In this document: in pieces, positions 47,266-56,276 of the stretch
How the letters are laid out: each line of letters begins with the position of its first letter
Position numbering within the stretch: position 1 is the first letter of the stretch
Source of the DNA: Achromobacter insolitus
Lineage (GTDB): Bacteria > Pseudomonadota > Gammaproteobacteria > Burkholderiales > Burkholderiaceae_B
Length of the DNA: 64,000 nt
Assembly (NCBI RefSeq): GCF_002209555.1
Contig: NZ_NJIF01000002.1
Coordinates: 124,001-188,000 of the forward strand
Direction of reading: 5' to 3'
Position numbers and translations under genes: made by a program
The notes under the pieces: model-generated
Databases searched by the model: none
Seen by the model: the letters and a program-made list of their open reading frames with translations, nothing else
Told to the model about the DNA's origin: nothing

Positions 47266-48237
47266 ATGAAAAAGAAGACATTGCTGATCAAGGCCGCGGG
47301 GGCGGCCTTGGCGATCATGGCCAGCGGCGCAATGGCGCAAGACTGGCCGGCCAAGCCCGTCACGCTGGTCGTTCCCTACACCGCTGGCGGCAGCGCCGAC
47401 GCGATCGGACGCCGCCTGGGCGACGTCCTGCGCAAGGAAAGCAACGTAACGGTCATCGTCGAGAACAAGCCCGGCGCGGGCGCGTCCGTGGGCACGGACT
47501 TCGTGGCGCGCGCCCAACCGGACGGCACCACCTTGCTGCTGGCCTCCACCAGCCCGCTGACGATATTCCCGCATCTGGCCAAGACCAACTACGACCCGAT
47601 GAAGGATCTGACGCCGGTGGCCAGCGTAGCCGTTGCGCCCGTCGCCATCGTCGCCACCAAGGCTCTCCCGGTGCAAGACTTCGCCGGCCTGATCGAATAC
47701 GCCAAGTCCCATCCGGACGGTGTGCGCTATGGCACGCCGGGCCAAGGCACCGTGGCCCACATCGGCATGTCGGCCGTGACGGCGCAAACCGGCACCAAGA
47801 TGCTGCACGTGCCGTACCGCGGCAACAGCCAAGCGCTGACCGACGGCCTGGGCGGCGTAGTCGAGCTGCTGGTGGTCAACAGCGACGTGGTGCTGCCGCA
47901 CGTGGTCAGCGGCGCGCTCAAGCCGCTGGCTGTGATGGCGCCGCAACGCCTGGCCGCCTGGCCCGACGTGCCCACCATGGCCGAACTGAAGATGCCGCAG
48001 GCGCAGTATTACTCGAACTTCGGCGTGTTCGCGCCCGCCAAGCTGCCCGCCACGGTCGCCCAGCCCCTGCAGGCCGCGCTGGCCAAGGCAGTCGCCAGCG
48101 CTGAGTTCCAGGATCTGCTGGCCAAGTCCTACCTGCAGCCAGGCACGGCCACGGGCGAAGCCTTCGCCAAGCAGGTGCAGGCTGAATTCGCGAACAATGC
48201 GCGGATCATCAAGGAAGGCAACATCAAGGCCGAATAA
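47266..48237 (+). CDS. Bug/TctC-family receptor, paired with M20 amidohydrolase
   Basis: 323 residues from the ATG at 47266, preceded by AGGA and starting with a good signal peptide (MKKKTLLIKAAGAALAIMAS ... MAQDW). Hallmarks: WPAKPVTLVVPYTAGGSADA, VIVENKPGAGASVG, DGTTLLLAS, HVPYRGNSQALTDGLGGVV. It probably binds the acyl amino acid or acid linked to the M20 enzyme. Family function is known, ligand is not. The tandem repeat array begins 24 bases after its stop. Confidence 0.93.
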   Translation: MKKKTLLIKAAGAALAIMASGAMAQDWPAKPVTLVVPYTAGGSADAIGRRLGDVLRKESNVTVIVENKPGAGASVGTDFVARAQPDGTTLLLASTSPLTIFPHLAKTNYDPMKDLTPVASVAVAPVAIVATKALPVQDFAGLIEYAKSHPDGVRYGTPGQGTVAHIGMSAVTAQTGTKMLHVPYRGNSQALTDGLGGVVELLVVNSDVVLPHVVSGALKPLAVMAPQRLAAWPDVPTMAELKMPQAQYYSNFGVFAPAKLPATVAQPLQAALAKAVASAEFQDLLAKSYLQPGTATGEAFAKQVQAEFANNARIIKEGNIKAE

Positions 48238-48260
48238 GCCTGTCCCCAGCCGCTAAAAAA

Positions 48261-48629
48261 GCAGCAAGCCCGCGCAGCAGGCGCGGCGTGGGGGCCCTTT
48301 TTGCCGCCGGGCCGCCCCAAGGCAAAAAGCGCCCCCTTGGGGGGCAGCTAGCCCGCGCAGCGGGCGCGGCGTGGGGGCCCTTTTTTGCCGCCGGGCCGCC
48401 CCAAGGCAAAAAAACGCCCCCTCGGGGGCAGCTAGCCCGCGCAGCGGGCGCGGCGTGGGGGCCCATTTTGCCGCCGGGCCGCCCCAAGGCAAAAAGCGCC
48501 CCCTTGGGGGCAGCTAGCCCGCGCAGCGGGCGCGGCGTGGGGGCCCATTTTGCCGCCGGGCCGCCCCAAGGCAAAAAGCGCCCCCTTGGGGGGCAGCTAG
48601 CCCGCGCAGCGGGCGCGGCGTGGGGGCTC
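48261..48629. repeat. Tandem array of an 82-84 bp GC-rich palindromic unit, about 4.4 copies
   Basis: Units begin at 48261, 48344, 48428, 48510 and 48593 (partial). Each contains GCCCGC-GCA-GCGGGC (AGC in place of the centre in the first copy), then GGCGTGGGGGCCC, GCCGCCGGGCCGC, and CCCCAAGG with CCTTGGGG flanking an A-rich middle. Unit lengths are not multiples of three and frames run open on both strands only because stops are rare in it, so it is non-coding. It fills the 395-base gap between the Bug gene and ynfA. It resembles REP-type elements and can form strong hairpins in either direction. Confidence 0.85.
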
Positions 48630-48632
48630 CCC

Positions 48633-48965
48633 CTACCCGCTGCGCGGCCCGAACATGATCACCAGCATCCCGGCGAGGCACAGGCCTACGCCCAGCCAGT
48701 CGCTCATGCTGGGCCGCACGCCGTCCACGGCCCATAGCCACAGCAGCGCCATTCCTATGTACACGCCGCCGTACGCCGCATACACGCGGCCCGAAGCCGT
48801 GGGGTGCAGCGTGAGCAGCCAGGCGAACAGCGCCAGGCTGGCCGCGGCTGGGGCGAGCAGCCAGATGGAATGGCCCTTGCGCAACCACAGATAAGGCAGA
48901 TAGCAGCCGACGATTTCGGCCAGCGCCGTCAGGATGAACAGCGTGAGGGTCTGCAAAACGCCCAT
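48633..48965 (-). CDS. ynfA: YnfA family (UPF0060) small membrane protein
   Basis: 110 residues with four membrane spans. Family motifs: [40 protein letters not shown] and [20 protein letters not shown]. YnfA-like proteins resemble small multidrug resistance transporters, and some have been reported to give modest drug efflux. It is ten bases downstream of the LiuR-like gene on the same strand, probably cotranscribed with it. The repeat array abuts its 3' end. Confidence 0.92.
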   Translation of the reverse strand: MGVLQTLTLFILTALAEIVGCYLPYLWLRKGHSIWLLAPAAASLALFAWLLTLHPTASGRVYAAYGGVYIGMALLWLWAVDGVRPSMSDWLGVGLCLAGMLVIMFGPRSG

Positions 48966-48975
48966 GTCGGCGTGC

Positions 48976-49356
48976 TTAAGGCTTTTGCGCGAGCAGCTCG
49001 CGGCATTGCTGTTCCTGCTGCGCGATCTCGCGCAGGGTATCCTCGATATCGCGGCGCTGTTGTTCCAACGTCGCGCGATGCTGTTCCAGCACGGTCAGGT
49101 ATTGGCGCAGCTGGACCTCGGTATCGCCCGGCCCGTCATACATGTCGATCAAGGTCAGGATCTCGGACAACTGCAGGCCCAGGCGCTTGCCGCGCAAAGC
49201 CAGCTTCAGGCGCGTGCGGTCGCGCGGCCCGAAGACGCGGTTGCGTCCTTCGCGCGCCGGGCTGACGATTCCTTGGTCTTCGTAGAAGCGGATCGTGCGG
49301 GGCGTGACGTCGAACTCGCGTGAGAGTTCAGAGATGGTCCAGGTTGACGGGGACAT
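48976..49356 (-). CDS. liuR: MerR-family transcriptional regulator, LiuR type
   Basis: 126 residues. N-terminal winged helix [57 protein letters not shown] is the LiuR subgroup of MerR proteins; a C-terminal coiled coil ([20 protein letters not shown]) mediates dimerisation. There is no metal-binding cysteine set. LiuR controls branched-chain amino acid degradation genes. Identical TTTACGTAAACGTAAA boxes lie 15 bases before its own start and upstream of liuA, which fits autoregulation plus control of the liu operon 3 kb away. Confidence 0.9.
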   Translation of the reverse strand: MSPSTWTISELSREFDVTPRTIRFYEDQGIVSPAREGRNRVFGPRDRTRLKLALRGKRLGLQLSEILTLIDMYDGPGDTEVQLRQYLTVLEQHRATLEQQRRDIEDTLREIAQQEQQCRELLAQKP

Positions 49357-49370
49357 GCGACGTGTGGCAG

Positions 49371-49386
49371 TTTACGTAAACGTAAA
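49371..49386. promoter_or_regulatory. LiuR-type box (TTTACGTAAACGTAAA), liuR/MBL side
   Basis: Second identical copy of the 16-bp box, between the divergent liuR (start 49356) and MBL-fold gene (start 49429). Confidence 0.8.
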
Positions 49387-49428
49387 TTATGATGACTTGA
49401 CCCGATCGTCAAGCGTGGAGAAGAGGCA

Positions 49429-50496
49429 ATGAACCCCAACGAGCAGAAACTGCAGTACCCCTGGGCTGATTTCCAGCCTGAAGCCGGCCGTTCGCACGTG
49501 GTGGCGGAAGGGGTCAAGTGGATCAGGATGCCTCTGCCGTTCGCGCTGGATCATATCAACCTCTGGCTGCTGCGCGACAACATCGACGGCCGTGACGGCT
49601 GGACCATCGTCGACTGCGGCATCACGCGCGACGAAGTGAAGACGCTGTGGGAAGCGGTGTTCGAGAACGAGCTGGAAGGCCTGCCGGTGCTGCGCGTGAT
49701 CGTCACCCACATGCACCCCGATCACGTGGGCCTGGCGCATTGGCTGTGCGAACGCTGGGATGCTCGCCTGTGGATGACGATGACGGACTTCATGGTGGCC
49801 TCGTTATGGTCTTCGCGGCGCGGCGAAGGCGGCGCCGGTCCCGGCGGCCAGTCGGCGGTGGACCACTTCGCGCGCCATGGCTTGACCGACCCGGACGCGC
49901 AGGAACAGATCCGCCAGCGCGCCAACTATTACCCCAACCTGGTGCCGGCCATGCCTGCGCGTTACACGCGCATCCTGCACGGCGACGCGGTGCGCATAGG
50001 CGGGCGCGACTGGCGTGTGATCGTGGGCTATGGACACGCGCCCGAGCATGCCTCGCTGTTTTCTCCCGACCTGCGCGTGCTGATCTCCGGCGACATGGTG
50101 CTGCCGCGCATCTCCACCAACGTCAGCGTGTTCGACTACGAGCCGGACGCGAATCCCCTGCCTTTGTACCTGCGTTCGCTGGACGGCTATGCCGACCTGC
50201 CCGAAGACACGCTGGTGCTGCCTTCACACGGCCGGCCTTTCAAGGGCCTGCATGAGCGCATCGCGCAACAGCATGAACACCACCGCGACCGCCTGGCGGA
50301 AGTGCTGGAGGCCTGTGCGGTCCAGCCGCAATCGACCACGGACATCGTACCGGTGCTGTTCAAGCGCAAGCTGGACCTGCACCAGCTGACCTTTGCCATG
50401 GGCGAGGCGCTGGCGCACCTGCATGCCCTGTACTTCGAAGGCAAGCTCAAGCGCGCGCAAGGCGCGGATGGCATCGTGCGGTTTTCGGCGGTCTGA
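49429..50496 (+). CDS. MBL-fold metallo-hydrolase
   Basis: 355 residues. The binuclear zinc motif is VIVTHMHPDHVGLAHWL (HxHxDH), with later ligands in VGYGHAPEHASLFSPD, LISGDMVLPRISTNVS and LPSHGRPFKGLHERI. A C-terminal helical domain (about 270-355) resembles the extension of LACTB2-type or other thioesterase-like members. It could hydrolyse a thioester or lactone linked to branched-chain acid degradation, given the LiuR box in its promoter, but that is inference. GAGAAGAGG precedes the start. Confidence 0.88.
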   Translation: MNPNEQKLQYPWADFQPEAGRSHVVAEGVKWIRMPLPFALDHINLWLLRDNIDGRDGWTIVDCGITRDEVKTLWEAVFENELEGLPVLRVIVTHMHPDHVGLAHWLCERWDARLWMTMTDFMVASLWSSRRGEGGAGPGGQSAVDHFARHGLTDPDAQEQIRQRANYYPNLVPAMPARYTRILHGDAVRIGGRDWRVIVGYGHAPEHASLFSPDLRVLISGDMVLPRISTNVSVFDYEPDANPLPLYLRSLDGYADLPEDTLVLPSHGRPFKGLHERIAQQHEHHRDRLAEVLEACAVQPQSTTDIVPVLFKRKLDLHQLTFAMGEALAHLHALYFEGKLKRAQGADGIVRFSAV

Positions 50497-50566
50497 GTCC
50501 GCCAGGCGGCCGGAAGGCAAGGCGGCGCCTGGGCCGCCGCCATACGCCAAACCCCAGCGCCAAGCC

Positions 50567-51193
50567 TTAGCGCGAGGCCGTCGCCAGCCGCACGGCCAGG
50601 CCGACGAATACCAGCGCGGCGATCCGGTTCAGCCAGCGCTTTGCCGTCACCGAGCGTTGCAGCAGTTCGCCGAACGCGCCCGAAAAGAATGCGATGGCGC
50701 CGAACACCAGCAGCGTGGACACCATGAATACCGCGCCCAGCTGCATGGTCTGCAGGCCCACTGGCCCCAGCGCCGGAGAGGTGAACTGCGGCAGGAAGGC
50801 GAAGAAGAACAGCAGCACCTTCGGGTTGGTCAGGTTCATGACGATGCCGCGGCGGTACAGCGCGCCGGGCTTCATGGGTTCGGGGCGCTTGCCGTCCTCG
50901 GCGCCGACCGGCGCACGCAGGATCTGCCAGGCCAGATAAGCCAGATACGCGGCTCCGGCCAGCTTGAGCACGGTGAAGGCCATGGGCGAAGCCGCGAACA
51001 CAGCGGCCAATCCGACAGCCACCGCGGCTGTGTGTCCCAGCAGCCCCGTGCACAGCCCCAGCACCACGAACATGCCGGCCTTGCGGCCCCAGATGGCGGA
51101 CTGCATCAGTACGAACAGGTTGTCCGGCCCCGGAGTCAGGGCCAGCAGCACGGCAATGCCGAAGAATGCGATCAGGGTATCGATGGGCAGCAT
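50567..51193 (-). CDS. LysE/RhtB-family amino acid exporter
   Basis: 208 residues with six membrane spans. The family signature is LLALTPGPDNLFVLMQSAIW near the N terminus, then GRKAGMFVVLGLCTGLLGHT, LKLAGAAYLAYLAWQILRAP and MNLTNPKVLLFFFAFLPQFT. These exporters remove amino acids such as homoserine, threonine or lysine from the cytosol. The gene is alone, convergent with the MBL gene. Substrate not determined. Confidence 0.93.
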   Translation of the reverse strand: MLPIDTLIAFFGIAVLLALTPGPDNLFVLMQSAIWGRKAGMFVVLGLCTGLLGHTAAVAVGLAAVFAASPMAFTVLKLAGAAYLAYLAWQILRAPVGAEDGKRPEPMKPGALYRRGIVMNLTNPKVLLFFFAFLPQFTSPALGPVGLQTMQLGAVFMVSTLLVFGAIAFFSGAFGELLQRSVTAKRWLNRIAALVFVGLAVRLATASR

Positions 51194-51330
51194 GAGGGTT
51201 CGCCTGGAACGGTTCGGCCGGCCCCTGGGGAGGCCGGAAGTGGCATCATAAAGGCAAAGACGTGCCCATCATGCATGCGCATGCGTCCCCGGACGGGGCG
51301 CCTGCGAACCGACCAGGAGAGACAACCGCC

Positions 51331-52056
51331 ATGCCCCCCACCGCCATGCCGCGATCCCCGGAACCCCAGCAGGACGGCGACGCGCGCCCCGATGCCGCGC
51401 TCGAAGCGTGGCTGCATGCGCGCCACAGTTGCCGCGCCTTCCTGCCCGAGCCGGTCGCGCGCGGCACCATCGAACGCATCCTGGCGCTGGCGCAGCGCGC
51501 CGCGTCCTGGTGCAATTGCCAGCCTTGGCAGGTAACGATCACCGAAGGCGCGGGCACGGAACGCTTGCGCGGCGCGTTGCAGCGCCGGGCGCAACAGTCC
51601 GGCTTCACTCCGGATTTCCCGTTTCCACGCGAATACCAGGGCGAATACCTGGCCCGCCGGCGTGAATCGGGCTTTCAGCTTTACGGCGCGGTCGGCGTGG
51701 CGCGCGGCGACCGCGAGGCATACCGCCGCCAGGAAATGCGCAATTTCCAGCTGTTTGACGCGCCGCACGTGGCCATCGTCACCACCGACGAGGCGCTGGG
51801 TGAGTACGGCGCCATGGATTGCGGCGGCTATGTGGCCAATTTCCTCCTGGCGGCCCAGGCCAACGGCGTGGCCACCATCGCCCAGGCGTCGCTGGCCATG
51901 TACCCGGAAGTCCTGCGCGAGGAACTCGGCATTGCGGCCGATCGCCGCGTGGTCTGCGGCATTTCCTTTGGTTATGCGGACACCGAGCACCCTGCCAACA
52001 GCTACCGCACCAGCCGGGCGCCGCAGTCCGAGACCGTTACCTGGGTCGGCGAGTAA
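51331..52056 (+). CDS. Nitroreductase-family flavoprotein
   Basis: 241 residues from the ATG at 51331, with AGGAGA nine bases upstream. FMN-binding signatures: LHARHSCRAFLPEPV at the N terminus, RAASWCNCQPWQVTITEGAG, and the closing GVATIAQASLAMYPEVLREE with RRVVCGISFGYADTEHPANS. It has the length and layout of NfnB/FRase I-type enzymes, which reduce nitro groups or quinones with NAD(P)H. Physiological substrate unknown. It precedes the cystathionine beta-lyase gene by 82 bases. Confidence 0.9.
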   Translation: MPPTAMPRSPEPQQDGDARPDAALEAWLHARHSCRAFLPEPVARGTIERILALAQRAASWCNCQPWQVTITEGAGTERLRGALQRRAQQSGFTPDFPFPREYQGEYLARRRESGFQLYGAVGVARGDREAYRRQEMRNFQLFDAPHVAIVTTDEALGEYGAMDCGGYVANFLLAAQANGVATIAQASLAMYPEVLREELGIAADRRVVCGISFGYADTEHPANSYRTSRAPQSETVTWVGE

Positions 52057-52138
52057 GGACAGGCCGCGCCCGGCCTGATATGGTTCACCCTGATCGCTTC
52101 TATCCCGCTCCTGTCCATTCGCAAGCAGTCCTCTGAAG

Positions 52139-53332
52139 ATGCCAAGCAAACACATCGATACGCTTCTGCAGCACGCAGGCACCGCCCCGTTCAATCCCGA
52201 AACCGGCACGGCGCCGGTGCCTCTGCCGCCCATGCGCGCCAGCACCGTGCGCTTCGAGAACCTTGCCGCGCTCGAAAAGGCCCAGCGCAGCAAGGCGGCA
52301 GGCGGACGCGCCTCTACCTACGGGCGCATGGGCATGGACACGCATGCCGCGCTGGAGCAGGTCTTTACCCAGCTCGAAGGCGGCACGCATTGCTATCTGG
52401 CGCCCTCGGGCCTGTCGGCCATGACCATGGTCATGCTGGCCCTTTGCTCGGCTGGCGACCACGCATTGATTTCGGACTGCGTATACGGCCCGATGCGCGA
52501 ACTGGACGACGCGGTGCTCAAGCGCATGAACATCGAGATCACCTATTTCGCGGCCGGCGAAGACCTCGAAGAACTGGTGCGTCCGAATACCAAGCTGCTG
52601 TACGTGGAATCGCCGGGATCCCTGCTGTTCGAGATGCTGGACATGGGCGCCATGGCGGCCTTCGCGCAGAGCCACGGCCTGGTGCTGGCGACCGACAATA
52701 CCTGGGGTTCGGGTTACATCTACCGACCGCTGACGCTGGGCGCGCAGGTGTCCGTCATCGCCGGCACCAAGTACGTGGGCGGGCACTCCGACCTGATGCT
52801 GGGCGCCGTCGTCACCAATGACGAACAGGTCGCCCGCAAGCTCAATCGCACGCAGTACGCCATGGGCTATTCCATCAGCGCGGACGACGCTTGGCTGGCC
52901 TTGCGCGGCGTGCGTACCATGCCCATCCGCATGGCGCAGCACGCGCGCCATGCCATGCAGGTGTGCGAATTCTTCAAAGGCCGCCCCGAGACGGTGCGCT
53001 TGTTCCATCCGGCCTGGCCGCAGGATCCGGGCCACGCGTTGTGGCAGCGCGATTGCACCGGCTCCAATGGCATGCTGTCGGTCGAACTGCGCTTGTCGCC
53101 GGCGGCCGCGCGCGTGTTCGTGGATTCGCTGACCCTGTTCGGCATCGGCTTTTCCTGGGGCGGCTACGAAAGCCTGGTGCAGCTGGTGTCGGGCAAGGAC
53201 CTGGCCAAGCACCGCTACTGGGGCGAAGGCGACAACGCCCTGGTGCGCCTGCACATCGGCCTGGAATCCCCGGACGACATCATCGCGGACCTGACGCAGG
53301 CGCTGGAGAAGGCCGCGGCCGTCCAGGGCTGA
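52139..53332 (+). CDS. metC: Cystathionine beta-lyase
   Basis: 397 residues of the Cys/Met metabolism PLP family. Signatures: ASTYGRMGMDTHAALEQVFT, the stacking Tyr loop, LATDNTWGSGYIYRPLTLGA and the Schiff-base lysine in VIAGTKYVGGHSDLMLGAVV. C-terminal GIGFSWGGYESLVQ is the beta-lyase form of the substrate loop. It cleaves cystathionine to homocysteine, pyruvate and ammonia in methionine synthesis. Gamma-synthase activity cannot be ruled out by sequence alone. It is a single gene, convergent with the alpha/beta hydrolase gene. Confidence 0.9.
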   Translation: MPSKHIDTLLQHAGTAPFNPETGTAPVPLPPMRASTVRFENLAALEKAQRSKAAGGRASTYGRMGMDTHAALEQVFTQLEGGTHCYLAPSGLSAMTMVMLALCSAGDHALISDCVYGPMRELDDAVLKRMNIEITYFAAGEDLEELVRPNTKLLYVESPGSLLFEMLDMGAMAAFAQSHGLVLATDNTWGSGYIYRPLTLGAQVSVIAGTKYVGGHSDLMLGAVVTNDEQVARKLNRTQYAMGYSISADDAWLALRGVRTMPIRMAQHARHAMQVCEFFKGRPETVRLFHPAWPQDPGHALWQRDCTGSNGMLSVELRLSPAAARVFVDSLTLFGIGFSWGGYESLVQLVSGKDLAKHRYWGEGDNALVRLHIGLESPDDIIADLTQALEKAAAVQG

Positions 53333-53354
53333 GCCTCCGCCCGGCGCGGCGCGC

Positions 53355-54302
53355 TCAGGCCGCCGCGCCGCGTATCCAGGCGCCGATGCGGGCGGCGATA
53401 TCGTCGCTGTTGTCGTCCATCATGGGCATGTGCGAATTGCCGGCAATGCCCATGTCCGCCAGACGCCATGTTTCCACGCGCGCGCCCTGCCGCGCCAGCT
53501 CGTCTGCATAGGCTTGGCCGGTGGCGCACAGCTTCTCCCAAAGCGGCGTTGCGTCCAGGTAGTCGCCATAGACAAACAGGAAGGGCTTGTCGGCCACGGC
53601 GCCAGCCGCCACCTCGGACGAGAAGCCCGACGGCTCGATGCCGATGACGCCGCGCACCAGATCGGGCCGTGCCTGCAGCGCGCGATAGGCGACCTCGCCA
53701 CCGTGGCTGTGCGCCATTACCAGGCATGGTCCGACGCGTTCCAGCACCGCGCAGAATCCCCGTAATGCAGCATCGTTGTTGCCCAACCAGCGTGGCACCG
53801 CAAGGCGGATGAAGCTGTCGAACGCATCGATCGGAAAGCGCAGGCCCGCAAAGGGATGGCGCGCCGGGTAGTCCTCGGCGCGCCCGAAGCGGAACAGCGT
53901 CCAGCTTTCCTCGGCATTGCGGATGATGGGCGGCTCGGGCCAGACTTCCTTGAAAGGAGCCCAGCCCGCGCGCCCGCGCTCGACGTTGTCCACCACGTAC
54001 ACCGCATGCCCCTGGCGCAAGAAATGCTGCATCCAGCCGGGCCGGCCGTCGGGGGTCTGCTCCCACATTGCGCCCGTCATGCCGCCGCCATGCAGCAGCA
54101 CGATGGGTAGCGGATGCGCCAGCCGGGCGGGGATGAAGTACTGCACGTAGGCTTGCTCGAAGTGATACAGGCCGTTCGGGTCATAGGCGAGCGACGCGCT
54201 TTGCGTGAACGCGATGTCGCGCACCGGGAGGCCGCCGATGCGCACCTGCCGGCCTCCCGCGTAGAAGCTGCCGAAGTCGGCCAGCGTCACCGGCTGCGTC
54301 AT
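53355..54302 (-). CDS. Alpha/beta-hydrolase
   Basis: 315 residues from 54302, whose ATG overlaps the stop of the upstream binding-protein gene as ATGA. Fold landmarks: oxyanion loop PIVLLHGGGMTGAMWEQTPD, HAVYVVDNVERGRAG, nucleophile Ser in VMAHSHGGEVAYRA, an acid after FLFVYGDYLDATPLW, and the His in GIAGNSHMPMMDDNSD. The nucleophile elbow AHSHGG departs slightly from GxSxG. There is no signal peptide, so it should act in the cytosol, probably on an ester taken up by the coupled transporter component. Confidence 0.87.
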   Translation of the reverse strand: MTQPVTLADFGSFYAGGRQVRIGGLPVRDIAFTQSASLAYDPNGLYHFEQAYVQYFIPARLAHPLPIVLLHGGGMTGAMWEQTPDGRPGWMQHFLRQGHAVYVVDNVERGRAGWAPFKEVWPEPPIIRNAEESWTLFRFGRAEDYPARHPFAGLRFPIDAFDSFIRLAVPRWLGNNDAALRGFCAVLERVGPCLVMAHSHGGEVAYRALQARPDLVRGVIGIEPSGFSSEVAAGAVADKPFLFVYGDYLDATPLWEKLCATGQAYADELARQGARVETWRLADMGIAGNSHMPMMDDNSDDIAARIGAWIRGAAA

Positions 54303-55510
54303 GGCTTGACCAGCGGGCATTGGCTTTCCGACAAGGGCCAGGCCAGCGTGGCGCCGGGAATGTTGCGTACGATGTTGTAGTAATCCCAGGGCGCCTTGGA
54401 CTGCTCCGGCGTCTTCACCTGCGCCAGCATCATGTCGCGCACCACCAGGCCGTCTTCGCGGATGCGCGCATTCAGGCTGAAGGGGTCGTCGATGGGCAGC
54501 GACTTCATCTTTGCCATGACGGCATCGGCGTCCACCGTACCGGCGGCCTTTACGGCTTGCAGATAATGGCGCACCGAGCCGTAGACGCCGGCCTGCAAAA
54601 AGGTCGGCGGACGCCCCACGCGGGCCTCGAATTTCTTGGCGAACGCGCGCGTTCCTTCGTTCATGTCCCAGTAGGATGGAACGGTCAGGTAGGTCTTCTG
54701 CGCAGCCGACAGGCCCAGGCTGTGCACGTCGGTGATCAGCAGCAGCATGGCGGCCAGCTGCTGTGCGCCGCCGATGCCGAATTCCGCCGCCTGCTTGATG
54801 GCCGAAATCGTGTCGCCACCCGCATTGGCGATGGCGATGATCTGCGCCTTGGAGGCTTGCGCCTGCAGCAGGAAGGACGCGAAGTCGGATGCGTTCAGGG
54901 GATGGAAGACGGTGCCGACGACCTCGCCGCCATTGGCCTTGACCACGGTTTCGGTGTCGGCTGCCAATTGCTTGCCGAAAGCGTAGTCGGAGGCCAGGAT
55001 GAACCAGCGCTTATTGCCCTCGTTGACTACTGCCGTCGCCGTGCCGCGCGATAGCGCGTACGTGGTGTAGGTCCATTGCACGCCATAGGGCGAGCACTGC
55101 GCCTGGGTCAGCGCGGTGGTGCCGGGGCTGGAGAACAGCACGATCTTTTTCTTTTCGCGTGCGATACCCTGCACCGCCAGCGCGACCGACGAGTTGGGCA
55201 CGTCCACGATCACGTCCACGCCGTCGGTGTCGTACCACTTGCGGGCCATGCCGCTGCCGATGTCGGGCCGGTGCTGGTGATCGCCAGAGACCAGGGAAAT
55301 GGGCTTGCCCAGCAGGGTGCCGCCCATTTCCTCGATGGCCAGGCGGGCGGCTTCGACAGAACCCTTGCCCGTGGCGTCGGCGGTGACGCCCGCCATGTCC
55401 GTGAGTACGCCGATCTTCACGCCATCGGCTTCATTGGCTTGGGCCAGGCTGGCGGCCACGGCCAGGCACAGGCTCAGCATCGCGCGGCTGCGCGGGAATC
55501 GCTGCTTCAT
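54299..55510 (-). CDS. Branched-chain amino acid-type ABC substrate-binding protein (orphan)
   Basis: 403 residues from the ATG at 55510, with GGTGGA upstream; the frame runs further but that part lacks a signal peptide. Leader MKQRFPRSRAMLSLCLAVAA ends at AQANE. Family motifs (type I periplasmic fold): VKIGVLTDMAGVTADATGKG, SVEAARLAIEEMGG, GVDVIVDVPNSSVALAVQGI, FILASDYAFGKQLAADTETV. LivK-like proteins bind amino acids, amides or aromatic acids. No permease or ATPase gene is nearby. It is translationally coupled to the hydrolase gene. Confidence 0.9.
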   Translation of the reverse strand: MKQRFPRSRAMLSLCLAVAASLAQANEADGVKIGVLTDMAGVTADATGKGSVEAARLAIEEMGGTLLGKPISLVSGDHQHRPDIGSGMARKWYDTDGVDVIVDVPNSSVALAVQGIAREKKKIVLFSSPGTTALTQAQCSPYGVQWTYTTYALSRGTATAVVNEGNKRWFILASDYAFGKQLAADTETVVKANGGEVVGTVFHPLNASDFASFLLQAQASKAQIIAIANAGGDTISAIKQAAEFGIGGAQQLAAMLLLITDVHSLGLSAAQKTYLTVPSYWDMNEGTRAFAKKFEARVGRPPTFLQAGVYGSVRHYLQAVKAAGTVDADAVMAKMKSLPIDDPFSLNARIREDGLVVRDMMLAQVKTPEQSKAPWDYYNIVRNIPGATLAWPLSESQCPLVKP

Positions 55511-55596
55511 TTGTCTTCCACCCATTGTGTGCCGCTGTCGCGGCGATTTGTTGTGGGGAAAGTGTAGCGCGGGCCCTGGCCGGGGCTCCAAATAAA

Positions 55597-55625
55597 AACG
55601 CCCCGGCCTGGCGGCTCGGGGCGTT
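55597..55625 (-). terminator. Rho-independent terminator of the argS-SPOR-dsbA operon
   Basis: AACGCCCCG and CGGGGCGTT form a nine-base-pair stem around an eleven-base loop; reading on the minus strand it is followed by TTTTATTT. It lies 22 bases beyond the dsbA stop. Confidence 0.85.
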
Positions 55626-55646
55626 GCGGATTCCGGTTGCAGCGTG

Positions 55647-56276
55647 TCAGTTGCGCGCCATCGGGATCAGGCGGCTCACTTCCTTGAGCGCGCCCTCGTA
55701 GCTGTTGCCGGCCATGACCGGCGAGGTCATGAACTTGCCGCCGACGGCAAACGACGGGGTGCCGTCGATGCGGTAGGCATCGGCCAGCTGGTTGGCGCGC
55801 TGTACCTGCGTCTGCACGCTGAACGAGTCGAAGACCGAGTCGAATTTCTCGCGGTCCACGCCCTGGGTCGCGATCCATTCGCCCATCGCCTTCTTGTCGA
55901 ACAGGCGCTTGTGCTCGCCGTGGATGGCGGTGAAGACCTTGGCGTGCAGGTCGGGGCGGTCCAGGGCCAGCAGGGTGTAGTAGAGCTGCTGCAGCGGCTT
56001 CATGCCGGCGTTGAAGGCGATCGGCACTTGCTTGAGCACCACGTCCGGGGGCGCGGTCTTGGCCCAGTCCTCAACCATGGGTTCCATGGCGGCGCAGTGC
56101 GGGCAGGTGTAGGCAAAGAATTCCAGGACCTCGATCTTGCCCGGGGTATCCGACGGCAGGGGCGGATTGATGGGCACGAATTGCTGCGCGCCTTGCGCGT
56201 GGCTTGCCGGGCTGAAGAATGCCGTGGCGGTCAGCGCGGCCGCGGCCAGGATGCGGATTATCTTGGGGGACAGCAT
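55647..56276 (-). CDS. dsbA: Thiol:disulfide oxidoreductase DsbA
   Basis: 209 residues from the ATG at 56276, giving a signal peptide ending ASHAQG. The thioredoxin active site is [14 protein letters not shown] (Cys58 and Cys61, CPHC as in DsbA), and the cis-Pro loop reads [14 protein letters not shown]. DsbA introduces disulfides into exported proteins in the periplasm. Third gene of an operon with argS and the SPOR-domain protein, followed by a strong terminator. Several Cys-rich secreted proteins encoded in this window would be clients. Confidence 0.95.
   Translation of the reverse strand: MLSPKIIRILAAAALTATAFFSPASHAQGAQQFVPINPPLPSDTPGKIEVLEFFAYTCPHCAAMEPMVEDWAKTAPPDVVLKQVPIAFNAGMKPLQQLYYTLLALDRPDLHAKVFTAIHGEHKRLFDKKAMGEWIATQGVDREKFDSVFDSFSVQTQVQRANQLADAYRIDGTPSFAVGGKFMTSPVMAGNSYEGALKEVSRLIPMARN

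Noticed and set aside
48261..48629. Possible CRISPR array
   Set aside because: Units are contiguous with no unique spacers, the repeat is 83 bases, and there are no cas genes.
48224..48888. Open frames through the tandem repeat array encoding repeated Ala/Gly/Arg peptides
   Set aside because: Unit length is 82-84 bases, not a multiple of three, frames are open on both strands, and no start site is present; treated as non-coding repeat.
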